A stretch of 12,724 nt of DNA, taken from positions 1 to 12,724 of the forward strand of contig CAJVYK010000046.1 of the NCBI GenBank assembly GCA_913009865.1, given 5' to 3'. Source of the stretch: an uncultured bacterium. GTDB taxonomy: Bacteria; Planctomycetota; Phycisphaerae; Sedimentisphaerales; Anaerobacaceae. A program made the position numbers and the translations under genes. The notes below the pieces were generated by a model. It saw only the letters and a list, made by a program, of their open reading frames with translations. It was not told the DNA's origin and ran no database searches. Below, piece after piece: positions 1-6,000 of the stretch (positions are counted from its first letter, which is position 1; each line of letters starts with the position of its first letter).

Positions 1-2
1 GC

Positions 3-575
3 CCAAGTGTCCACTTTTTGGTATTGGCAATGGTAGCTACTGTTGTAACCGGCGTGCTGGGGTTATTGCTTAGAGACCTGTCTAACTCCGCCCGCGGCAG
101 TATGGCAACTGTGGCCTCGATGTGGGTTATCACAGGGACATTACTGTTGATTACCGATTGGCGGAAAAAAGCACGGCTGGGTCTGCGACAATTCGGTATC
201 ACCGCAGCGGTAGTGGTCGGCCTGGCTCAAGCTGTCGCAATTATGCCCGGAATATCACGCAGTGGCGCAACTATCTGTGCCGCCATTCTCATCGGCCTGC
301 ACCGCCGATGGGCGGTAGAGTTTAGTTTCCTGATAGCAATACCGGCAATATTAGGCGCAGCAGCAATACAATTAGTCAAAGATTTCGACAAAATCGGCTC
401 GGCGACTCTGCCAATCAGCTCCGTTTTAACCGGCTCAGTCGTAGCCGCTCTTGTAGGTATTCTGGCGCTGAAGCTGCTAATCAAAGTCTCCAGGAGAGCG
501 AATCTGAAGTTTTTTGCCTTTTATTGTTATTTTTTGGCGGCTTTTGTGGCAGTTTATCTCTTGTCAAATCCTTGA
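3..575 (+). CDS. uppP: Undecaprenyl-diphosphatase UppP (BacA), 5'-truncated
   Basis: Integral membrane phosphatase that converts undecaprenyl diphosphate to the monophosphate, recycling the lipid carrier of peptidoglycan synthesis. The frame is open from base 3 with no stop, so the gene runs off the left edge. About 190 residues remain of a family length near 270. The missing N-terminal part would hold the first conserved glutamate-rich motif. The retained part has the family signature PGISRSGATI (bases 246-275), followed by EFSFLIAIPAILGA and several hydrophobic segments up to the C-terminus, as in E. coli BacA. The first visible TTG at 18 is internal and not a start. The next gene begins 57 bases downstream. 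Identification rests on direct recognition of the signature and C-terminal half. Confidence 0.93.
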   Translation, partial: PSVHFLVLAMVATVVTGVLGLLLRDLSNSARGSMATVASMWVITGTLLLITDWRKKARLGLRQFGITAAVVVGLAQAVAIMPGISRSGATICAAILIGLHRRWAVEFSFLIAIPAILGAAAIQLVKDFDKIGSATLPISSVLTGSVVAALVGILALKLLIKVSRRANLKFFAFYCYFLAAFVAVYLLSNP

Positions 576-617
576 GCTTATGAGAGAATACAGTGCGTTT
601 AGTACGCTTATCTTTTT

Positions 618-621
618 GGAG
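618..621 (+). promoter_or_regulatory. Shine-Dalgarno-like GGAG for the gene at 633
   Basis: GGAG lies 11 bases before the ATG at 633, in an otherwise A/T-rich leader. The spacing is slightly long. It supports this ATG as the start. Confidence 0.4.
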
Positions 622-632
622 TCTGAAAAAAA

Positions 633-1406
633 ATGTCAAATAGTTATAGTTCTCTCTGCGACGATTTTTATCTCGATATGCACATCAATACCGAGCTGGA
701 CCTTCCGACACAGCGAGACACCATCCTGGCCTTTTTCGAGCGGATACAAAAACGATTTCCTTCTATGGGCTGCTTCTATCGACGCGAGAATAACGAGTAC
801 TGCCTGGAAGAGGACCGCAGTGCCGGACAATACCGCTGGATTACTCTCGAAATAGACCGCATCGGCTCTGGAGTAGTCAATCCCTCAAGCTTTGAAGATG
901 CCTACGACCAGCACAGATTGATACTCGAACTCATTCCCTATATGCTCAGCGTAAATCATCTTGATATCGATTCGCTGGATGTTACTTTCGGTATGGATTT
1001 CGATTATATAGGCAGCCACGATGAGGTCATCGCCGAGGCGCTGTTCGGCTCAACTGCTTTCAACTGTCTTCTGGACCTGCCTTCCGCCAGGGCTATCGGG
1101 TTTTCCCCCGCTGTGGTGGTAGCCATTTCCGATGATTGCCGTACTCAAGGGCGAATAAGTGTAGAGTCAAAAACAACCCCCGATTTAATCGCCGGCTGCG
1201 AGTCGGGAAAACAAAAGGCAAGCTTTGATGAGGCAATAAGTTTGTCTTTCACAGTCCGACAGTATCCGGCAACCACTGAGAAATTCGATGCACTAAAATC
1301 GTTTGAAAATCAATGCCGACTGGCCGAGGAACTAATGGCTGAAAAAATAGTCCCGAATTTCGTTCAGCCGTTGACAAATGTTATAGCTCAAAAACGATTA
1401 ACGTAG
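633..1406 (+). CDS. Unrecognised conserved-looking 257-aa protein
   Basis: I do not recognise this protein. It is a full-length open frame of 257 residues with no signal peptide and no convincing membrane segment, so it is probably cytoplasmic. The N-terminal half is rich in acidic and aromatic residues, and the middle contains a stretch around residues 92-125 (ELIPYMLSVNHLDIDSLDV). The last 40 residues look like an amphipathic helix. No Walker, helix-turn-helix, zinc-ribbon or obvious catalytic motif can be seen. The overall build of an N-terminal beta-rich part and a C-terminal helical tail loosely recalls sporadic families of unknown function such as TIGR04255, but I cannot support that assignment. 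It is followed after 20 bases by another unknown gene on the same strand, suggesting co-transcription. Codon use resembles that of its neighbours. Confidence 0.75.
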   Translation: MSNSYSSLCDDFYLDMHINTELDLPTQRDTILAFFERIQKRFPSMGCFYRRENNEYCLEEDRSAGQYRWITLEIDRIGSGVVNPSSFEDAYDQHRLILELIPYMLSVNHLDIDSLDVTFGMDFDYIGSHDEVIAEALFGSTAFNCLLDLPSARAIGFSPAVVVAISDDCRTQGRISVESKTTPDLIAGCESGKQKASFDEAISLSFTVRQYPATTEKFDALKSFENQCRLAEELMAEKIVPNFVQPLTNVIAQKRLT

Positions 1407-1410
1407 GTTC

Positions 1411-1419
1411 AGGGAAGGA
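1411..1419 (+). promoter_or_regulatory. Shine-Dalgarno sequence AGGGAAGGA
   Basis: A purine-rich AGGGAAGGA ends 7 bases before the ATG at 1427. It is one of the few clear ribosome binding sites in the window and fixes this start. Confidence 0.65.
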
Positions 1420-1426
1420 TACTAAA

Positions 1427-1885
1427 ATGGCGATTGAAGCGCCGCTGAGTAAACACAAAAAAGCCAGCTTTAAAATTTATATTGCTGTCTGCATTGTTCT
1501 TGCAGTCTGGTTTAGCTATGACGGCTATTTCAGCGAGGGATTCAGGGAGAAAAACACCAATGCCGACGGAAGCCCAAATAGCACACTGATATTCAACCAA
1601 AAGTCGCCGCCGTTTTTTATCGGTGTCGCCGTGCTTTTAGGTGCGTATTTGTTCGCAGCCAGGAATAAGAAAGTTATCGCCGACGAAAATGAGCTTATCA
1701 TCAGCGATAAAGAAAGAATCGCTTACTATTCTATACAAAAAATAGACAAAACTCACTTTGACTCGAAGGGTTTTTTCCTGATTACATATAATAAAGGCGG
1801 CAGTGAAGTCAGTCGCAAACTAAGCGATAAAACTTATGATAATTTAGCGGCTATTTTGGACCATCTGGTGACAAAAATCAGTTAG
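1427..1885 (+). CDS. Unknown small membrane protein with two transmembrane segments
   Basis: A 152-residue protein of unknown function. There is a short basic N-terminus (residues 1-15), a first membrane helix at about 17-36 (IYIAVCIVLAVWFSYDGYF), a polar 25-residue loop, a second helix at about 63-78, and a C-terminal soluble region of about 70 residues. That region reads as alternating strands (ELIISDKERIAYYSIQKIDKT, FFLITYNKGG) and a final helix. This arrangement resembles small bacterial membrane proteins with a PH-like (bPH) cytoplasmic domain, but no diagnostic motif proves it. A strong ribosome binding site precedes the ATG. Its position after the 257-aa unknown suggests a shared transcript. 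It seems to me of a type found in planctomycetes, which is recollection and not a search result. Confidence 0.8.
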   Translation: MAIEAPLSKHKKASFKIYIAVCIVLAVWFSYDGYFSEGFREKNTNADGSPNSTLIFNQKSPPFFIGVAVLLGAYLFAARNKKVIADENELIISDKERIAYYSIQKIDKTHFDSKGFFLITYNKGGSEVSRKLSDKTYDNLAAILDHLVTKIS

Positions 1886-1920
1886 AAACCAAATGTTCCG
1901 CTTCTGGCAAAAGAACTATA

Positions 1921-1962
1921 CGCTATACGCTATACGCTAAACGCTAAACGCTAAACGCTAAT
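1921..1962. repeat. Heptamer tandem repeat, CGCTAWA type, 6 copies
   Basis: Six uninterrupted 7-base units: CGCTATA twice, CGCTAAA three times, then CGCTAAT. The array ends 4 bases before the purA ATG and occupies the place of its ribosome binding site. It is one of eight tracts in the window that share a 7-base period. Confidence 0.95.
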
Positions 1963-1966
1963 AAAT

Positions 1967-3241
1967 ATGAATTCCTGCATTACCGGATTACAGTGGGGCG
2001 ATGAAGGCAAAGGTAAGATTGTTGATGTCCTTGCCGAGCACAGCGATATCGTCGTCAGATACGGCGGAGGCGCCAACGCCGGCCATACCGTTGTTGTCGG
2101 TGACAGCACCTTCGCTTTACACCTTCTTCCCAGCGGTTCAGTTCGGCCAAATACTATCTGCGTAATTGGAAACGGAGTGGTGATTGACCCGGACATCCTT
2201 GAGAAGGAAATTGATAAACTGGCACAAAAAAACATCACGCTAACAAAAAGACTCCTTATAAGCGAAAATGCACACGTTGTTCTGGATTATCACAAAAAAG
2301 AGGACCAGTTACGCGAAGATTCTCTCGGTCAAAACAAAATCGGCACAACCATTCGAGGCATTGGCCCATGCTATGCAGACAAGGTCGGCAGAAGTTACGC
2401 CATCCGCATGGCTGACTTAAGGGACCTTAAAAAACTCAAAGCGCAACTGGGAAATATCGTGGAATACAAAAACAAAATTTTCGCAGCCCTTTATAACGCC
2501 GAGCCGATAAATGCCGACCAAATTTTCGAAAAGTGCAAATGCTACGCCGACAAGTTCCTCCCGTTTACAACCGACACAACCGAATTCCTGCACAAATCGA
2601 TTGCCGATGGGAAATCCATTCTTTTTGAAGGCGCACAGGGCTGCCTGCTGGACCTGGACCACGGAACTTTCCCATTCGTAACCAGCTCGAATGCAAGTCC
2701 ACTTGGTATGCCGGCCGGCTGTGGCGTGCCGGCCAAAATGGTCGATAAATTTATCGGCGTAGTCAAGGCCTACACAACAAGGGTTGGCGCCGGCCCTTTC
2801 CCCACCGAGCAGGACAACGAAATCGGTCAATACATCCGTGAGCAAGGAGGCGAATACGGCACTACCACCGGCCGACCCCGCAGATGCGGATGGTTCGACG
2901 CCGTAGCCGTCTCTTACGCTGTAACCATTGGCGCAACCGACTCGATAGCACTGATGCACCTTGACACATTGACCGGCCTGAAAGAAATAAAAATTTGCAG
3001 AGCATACGAAATCAACGGCAAAGAGACGACTTTCTTCCCTGCAAATACAACCAAACTCTTACAAACCGAGTGCATTTATGAAACTCTCCCCGGCTGGGAA
3101 GAAGACCTGACCGAAGTAAATGATTTCAGCGATTTGCCTTTGAACGCCCGGAACTATATTGTGCTCATCGAAGAATTAACCAAAAAACCAGTCACAATTA
3201 TCGGCGTCGGACCAAAACGAACTCAGACAATATTTAGATAA
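1967..3241 (+). CDS. purA: Adenylosuccinate synthetase
   Basis: Cytosolic purine biosynthesis enzyme that joins IMP and aspartate, using GTP, to give adenylosuccinate on the way to AMP. At 424 residues it has the usual family length. Visible motifs are the N-terminal GTP/IMP loop WGDEGKGK (10-17) with catalytic Asp12, NAGHT (37-41) with catalytic His40, the IMP-binding GTTIRGIGPCY region (126-136), EGAQG (221-225), VGAGPFPTE (273-281), TTGRPRRCGW (300-309), and the C-terminal GVGPKRTQTI guanine-binding end. The N-terminus is two to three residues shorter than in many homologues, but no alternative start fits. The bases before the ATG are a heptamer repeat array and AAAT, with no Shine-Dalgarno sequence. 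It sits between unknown genes and a lipid-carrier gene, with no other purine gene nearby. Confidence 0.98.
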   Translation: MNSCITGLQWGDEGKGKIVDVLAEHSDIVVRYGGGANAGHTVVVGDSTFALHLLPSGSVRPNTICVIGNGVVIDPDILEKEIDKLAQKNITLTKRLLISENAHVVLDYHKKEDQLREDSLGQNKIGTTIRGIGPCYADKVGRSYAIRMADLRDLKKLKAQLGNIVEYKNKIFAALYNAEPINADQIFEKCKCYADKFLPFTTDTTEFLHKSIADGKSILFEGAQGCLLDLDHGTFPFVTSSNASPLGMPAGCGVPAKMVDKFIGVVKAYTTRVGAGPFPTEQDNEIGQYIREQGGEYGTTTGRPRRCGWFDAVAVSYAVTIGATDSIALMHLDTLTGLKEIKICRAYEINGKETTFFPANTTKLLQTECIYETLPGWEEDLTEVNDFSDLPLNARNYIVLIEELTKKPVTIIGVGPKRTQTIFR

Positions 3242-3350
3242 TAGCGGTTACCTGCGGCAGTCATAGGAACTCCGCCGTAAGGCGTCCCCGAGCGGACTTG
3301 CGGAGAGCTATCGGGACAACGGGGATAGGAAAAACCAAGCGTTATATGTT
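3242..3350. other. purA-uppS intergenic region with GC-rich inverted-repeat elements
   Basis: The longest gene-free stretch (109 bases). It holds the short stem-loop CGCC-GTAA-GGCG and separated arms CCCCG and CGGGG further on. It has no U-tract, so it is not a classic terminator. It looks like the remnant of a dispersed short repeat. No clear promoter or ribosome binding site for uppS is visible beyond a weak AGGA about 20 bases upstream of its start. Confidence 0.4.
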
Positions 3351-4109
3351 ATGAAGAGCTGCGAAGAAAAACTTAAAGAAACCGCCAAGCGTCTCGGCTT
3401 ACCGGCTGAACGAATGCCTCGCCACGTTGCTATAATTATGGACGGCAACGGGCGATGGGCACAGAAAAAAGGTCTGCCGAGAGTGGCGGGACATCGCCAG
3501 GGTGGAAAGACTGTCGAAAAAATAGCTCTATGCGGAGTCGCTCTCGGTATCGAATCTATGACTTTGTATTCCTTCAGTATAGAAAACTGGAAAAGACCCA
3601 AAGAGGAAATTGATTTCCTCATGCATCTTTACACTCAATACCTTGCAGGGATTCGTTCTATGCTGATGAAAAACAACGTAAAACTGATTCACCTCGGCCG
3701 ATCGGCTCAATTACCCGCTGAGGTAAAAATGGAACTGGCAAGAACCATGAAGATAACCGCTGCCAATACCGGCATGACACTTGCCCTGGCACTAAACTAT
3801 GGCGGCAGGACCGAAATAATAGATGCGACCAGGAAAATCGCTCAAGAATACAAAAAGGGACAACTCCGCCTCAAAGACATCGATGAGCAGTGCATAAGCG
3901 GGCATCTATATACTGCCGGCCTGCCCGAACCGGACCTTTTGATACGAACTGCAAACGAAATGAGAATCAGCAACTTTCTGCTCTGGCAGATTTCATACAG
4001 TGAATTCTACGTTACAAAAACTCTTTGGCCGGATTTCAAAAAAGCAGACCTGGAAAAAGCGATACGCGCCTACGCACAACGAAGCCGGCGTTTCGGAACT
4101 GTCAAATGA
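3351..4109 (+). CDS. uppS: Isoprenyl transferase (undecaprenyl diphosphate synthase)
   Basis: Cis-prenyltransferase that extends farnesyl diphosphate with isopentenyl diphosphate to make undecaprenyl diphosphate, the carrier that UppP then dephosphorylates. The 252 residues match the family length. Motifs in order are HVAIIMDGNGRWA (25-37) with the catalytic Asp31 and phosphate-binding loop, GH at 47-48, SFSIENWKRP (74-83), and IRTANEMRISNFLLWQ (198-213), followed by YSEFY and LWPDF. Arg199, Glu203, Arg205 and Ser207, which bind the IPP diphosphate and magnesium, are kept. The usual Gly-Gly or Ala-Gly before Glu203 is Ala-Asn here. The cdsA gene follows after 51 bases, most of which is a heptamer repeat. 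The uppS-cdsA pairing is widespread in bacteria. Confidence 0.97.
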   Translation: MKSCEEKLKETAKRLGLPAERMPRHVAIIMDGNGRWAQKKGLPRVAGHRQGGKTVEKIALCGVALGIESMTLYSFSIENWKRPKEEIDFLMHLYTQYLAGIRSMLMKNNVKLIHLGRSAQLPAEVKMELARTMKITAANTGMTLALALNYGGRTEIIDATRKIAQEYKKGQLRLKDIDEQCISGHLYTAGLPEPDLLIRTANEMRISNFLLWQISYSEFYVTKTLWPDFKKADLEKAIRAYAQRSRRFGTVK

Positions 4110-4157
4110 GTTCATAGTTCATAGACCACGAACTATGAACCACGAACTATGAACTAA
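4110..4157. repeat. Inverted heptamer repeats between uppS and cdsA
   Basis: Two GTTCATA units (4110-4123), a six-base spacer, then GAACTAT, GAACCAC, GAACTAT and GAACTAA (4130-4157) in opposite orientation. Bases 4110-4120 pair perfectly with 4130-4140 (11-bp stem, 9-base loop) or alternatively with 4144-4154. The tract starts right after the uppS stop and ends 3 bases before the cdsA ATG. Confidence 0.9.
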
Positions 4158-4160
4158 AAT

Positions 4161-5024
4161 ATGCTCAAATATAGATTGATTTTTGGCACCTTGATGACGG
4201 TATTTTTTACCGCCATTGTCATTTTCGATGGCTGGCTGGACGGCTCCCTAACCGCTTCAGTAGTTGATGATAAACCGGTTCAGGGAACAATTTTTTGTGC
4301 ACTCATCGCCCTGTTAATAATTCCGGCTCAGCTCGAATTAGCAAAGCTCGCCGCAGCGAAAAACCTGAAGATTTTCATCCCCTTTTCAATCACCGCCTCG
4401 ATTCTTTTTGCGGGCACATGGTATTGGCAGCAGCTTATAGAAATTCGGCCACAAATTTATCTGTTTTCCCTCTCTGCCTTTACACTGCTGGGATTGCTCT
4501 TTACTCAATATATCCGTTACGGCACTTCAGCAGTACTCGCTAATTGTGGAGCAAATTATTTTTCCATTATTTATCTTGGGCTTTTAAGCGCCTTCTGTGT
4601 AGCGGTGCGGATTGACTTTGGCCTCTGGCCGCTGCTGATGTTTGTTTTTGTCGTAAAATCCGCCGATATAGGGGCTTACGCAATTGGCAGTCTGTTCGGC
4701 AGGCACAAATTTTCGCCTAAAATCAGTCCCGGAAAGACCTGGGAAGGGATGGCCGGCGCCGTCGCAGCGGCAGCGCTAATTGCTGTTCTCTTTGCCGCAA
4801 GTTGTGATATAATGGTTTGGTGGTTGGCGGCAATCTTTGGCGCCTGTTTCGCCTTTATCGGCCAGCTCGGTGATTTGGTCGAGTCTATGATAAAGAGAGA
4901 CGCTGAGCAAAAAGATTCGGCAAACAATGTGCCGGGCTTCGGCGGAATATTGGATATTATTGATTCGCCTCTGATAGCGGCGCCGTTTGCGTACTTGTTC
5001 TTTACATTCAGCGTTATTCGATAG
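4161..5024 (+). CDS. cdsA: Phosphatidate cytidylyltransferase (CDP-diacylglycerol synthase)
   Basis: Membrane enzyme that makes CDP-diacylglycerol from phosphatidic acid and CTP, the branch point of bacterial phospholipid synthesis. It has 287 residues with about eight hydrophobic segments spread over the chain. The C-terminal third has KSADIGAYAIGSLFGRHK (166-183), ISPGKTWEG (188-196), and the family signature from Ser242 to Asp268 with SMIKRD and KD at 251-252. Two signature positions deviate: PGFGG (258-262) has Phe260 where the PROSITE pattern has His, and DIID (265-268) has Ile266 where it has Arg. The acidic residues thought to bind metal (Asp238, Glu241, Asp252, Asp265, Asp268) are kept, so activity is likely. 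There is no Shine-Dalgarno sequence; a repeat tract precedes the ATG. phoH begins 9 bases after the stop. Confidence 0.93.
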   Translation: MLKYRLIFGTLMTVFFTAIVIFDGWLDGSLTASVVDDKPVQGTIFCALIALLIIPAQLELAKLAAAKNLKIFIPFSITASILFAGTWYWQQLIEIRPQIYLFSLSAFTLLGLLFTQYIRYGTSAVLANCGANYFSIIYLGLLSAFCVAVRIDFGLWPLLMFVFVVKSADIGAYAIGSLFGRHKFSPKISPGKTWEGMAGAVAAAALIAVLFAASCDIMVWWLAAIFGACFAFIGQLGDLVESMIKRDAEQKDSANNVPGFGGILDIIDSPLIAAPFAYLFFTFSVIR

Positions 5025-5033
5025 AGAAAAGTT

Positions 5034-5981
5034 TTGGAAGTTACTATACAATTAGATTCGGTTCACAAGCAGCTTGAGCTATTTGGCTCTTCCGACAGTC
5101 ACCTTCGCCTTTTGCGCCAATCTCTCGGCGTCCAAATCACCGCCCGAGACGCCAATCTGATAATCACCGGCAAAGAAAAATACGTAAACACCGCCGCTGA
5201 AATTATCGACAAAATGCAAAAATACCTTATCAAACACGGCTCACTCACCACCAATGATGTAAACTTCTTTCTAACTCAAAGCGATTTGCCCTTAACCGCC
5301 GAGACCAGCCATGCGATTACCGTCTATTCCAGCAAGCTGGTTTCGCCATCAACTAAGGGACAGCTAAAGTATATCGAAACAATGCTGGACAACGACCTTA
5401 CCTTTTGTATAGGTCCGGCAGGGACCGGCAAAACATACCTGGCCGTTGCAATTGCGGTCTCAATGCTTAAAAAGAAGCAAATCAGAAGAATCGTTCTCGC
5501 TCGCCCGGCTGTCGAAGCGGGTGAAAAACTCGGCTTTCTGCCGGGCGATATACAGGCAAAGGTAAATCCATATCTTCGCCCCCTCTTCGATGCTCTCGAA
5601 GATATGATGGATTTTGCCCTGATGAAGAAATTTATGGAACTGGATATTATTGAAATCATTCCACTTGCGTTTATGCGTGGCAGAACTCTAAACGAAGCCG
5701 CCATCATTTGCGACGAGGCACAGAACACCTCAGCTCTGCAGATGTTAATGGTACTGACCAGATTGGGCCACGGCTCCAAAATGATAATAACAGGCGACAT
5801 AACGCAAATTGACCTTCCCGCCGGCCAAAGAAGCGGAATGGTTGAAGCGATTGAAACGCTGCGGCGAATCAAAGGTATAGGCTCTGTAGAATTAACCCAG
5901 AAAGACATCGTACGCCATCGACTGGTTCAAAACATCGTGCGAGCCTACAAAAAGCGTAAAACGAAAAGTGAAAAAACGTAG
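5034..5981 (+). CDS. phoH: PhoH-like ATPase (YbeZ type)
   Basis: Cytosolic P-loop ATPase of the PhoH/YbeZ family, which acts with the endoribonuclease YbeY in rRNA and RNA maturation in other bacteria. It has 315 residues. The N-terminal 100 residues form the family's small nucleic-acid-binding-like region. Next come Walker A GPAGTGKT (127-134), the family blocks LARPAVEAGEKLGFLPGD (155-172) and MRGRTLNEA (214-222), Walker B IICDEAQNTS (224-233), and TGDITQIDLP (253-262). The TTG at 5034 is chosen because the frame is closed just upstream and the sequence matches homologues from there; the ribosome binding site is weak. The C-terminus is lysine-rich, encoded by an A-rich stretch that might be a decayed repeat. 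ybeY and a corC-like gene follow downstream, as in the E. coli ybeZYX cluster, with an HD-domain gene inserted between. Confidence 0.95.
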   Translation: MEVTIQLDSVHKQLELFGSSDSHLRLLRQSLGVQITARDANLIITGKEKYVNTAAEIIDKMQKYLIKHGSLTTNDVNFFLTQSDLPLTAETSHAITVYSSKLVSPSTKGQLKYIETMLDNDLTFCIGPAGTGKTYLAVAIAVSMLKKKQIRRIVLARPAVEAGEKLGFLPGDIQAKVNPYLRPLFDALEDMMDFALMKKFMELDIIEIIPLAFMRGRTLNEAAIICDEAQNTSALQMLMVLTRLGHGSKMIITGDITQIDLPAGQRSGMVEAIETLRRIKGIGSVELTQKDIVRHRLVQNIVRAYKKRKTKSEKT

Positions 5982-6000
5982 AACCATAGCAGGTAAATAA

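Noticed and set aside
514..855. Plus-strand 113-aa open frame overlapping uppP and the 257-aa gene
   Set aside because: It spans the end of uppP and runs out of frame through the next gene. The 633-1406 frame is longer and has a ribosome binding site.
1921..1962. Heptamer arrays as a CRISPR array or small-RNA locus
   Set aside because: The units are 7 bases with no spacers, no repeat of about 25-37 bases and no cas genes nearby.
2417..2959. Minus-strand 180-aa open frame
   Set aside because: It lies wholly within purA, has no family resemblance and looks like a shadow of a strongly coding plus strand.
3242..3350. Riboswitch or intrinsic terminator between purA and uppS
   Set aside because: There are short GC-rich stems but no U-tract and no recognisable riboswitch core.
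5324..5908. Minus-strand 194-aa open frame opposite phoH
   Set aside because: It is antisense to conserved PhoH motifs, its composition is low in sense, and no start signal is visible.
5949..5980. A-rich end of phoH as another heptamer array
   Set aside because: Units such as CGTAAAA, CGAAAAG and TGAAAAA are only loosely 7-periodic, and low-complexity A-rich coding for lysines explains them as well.
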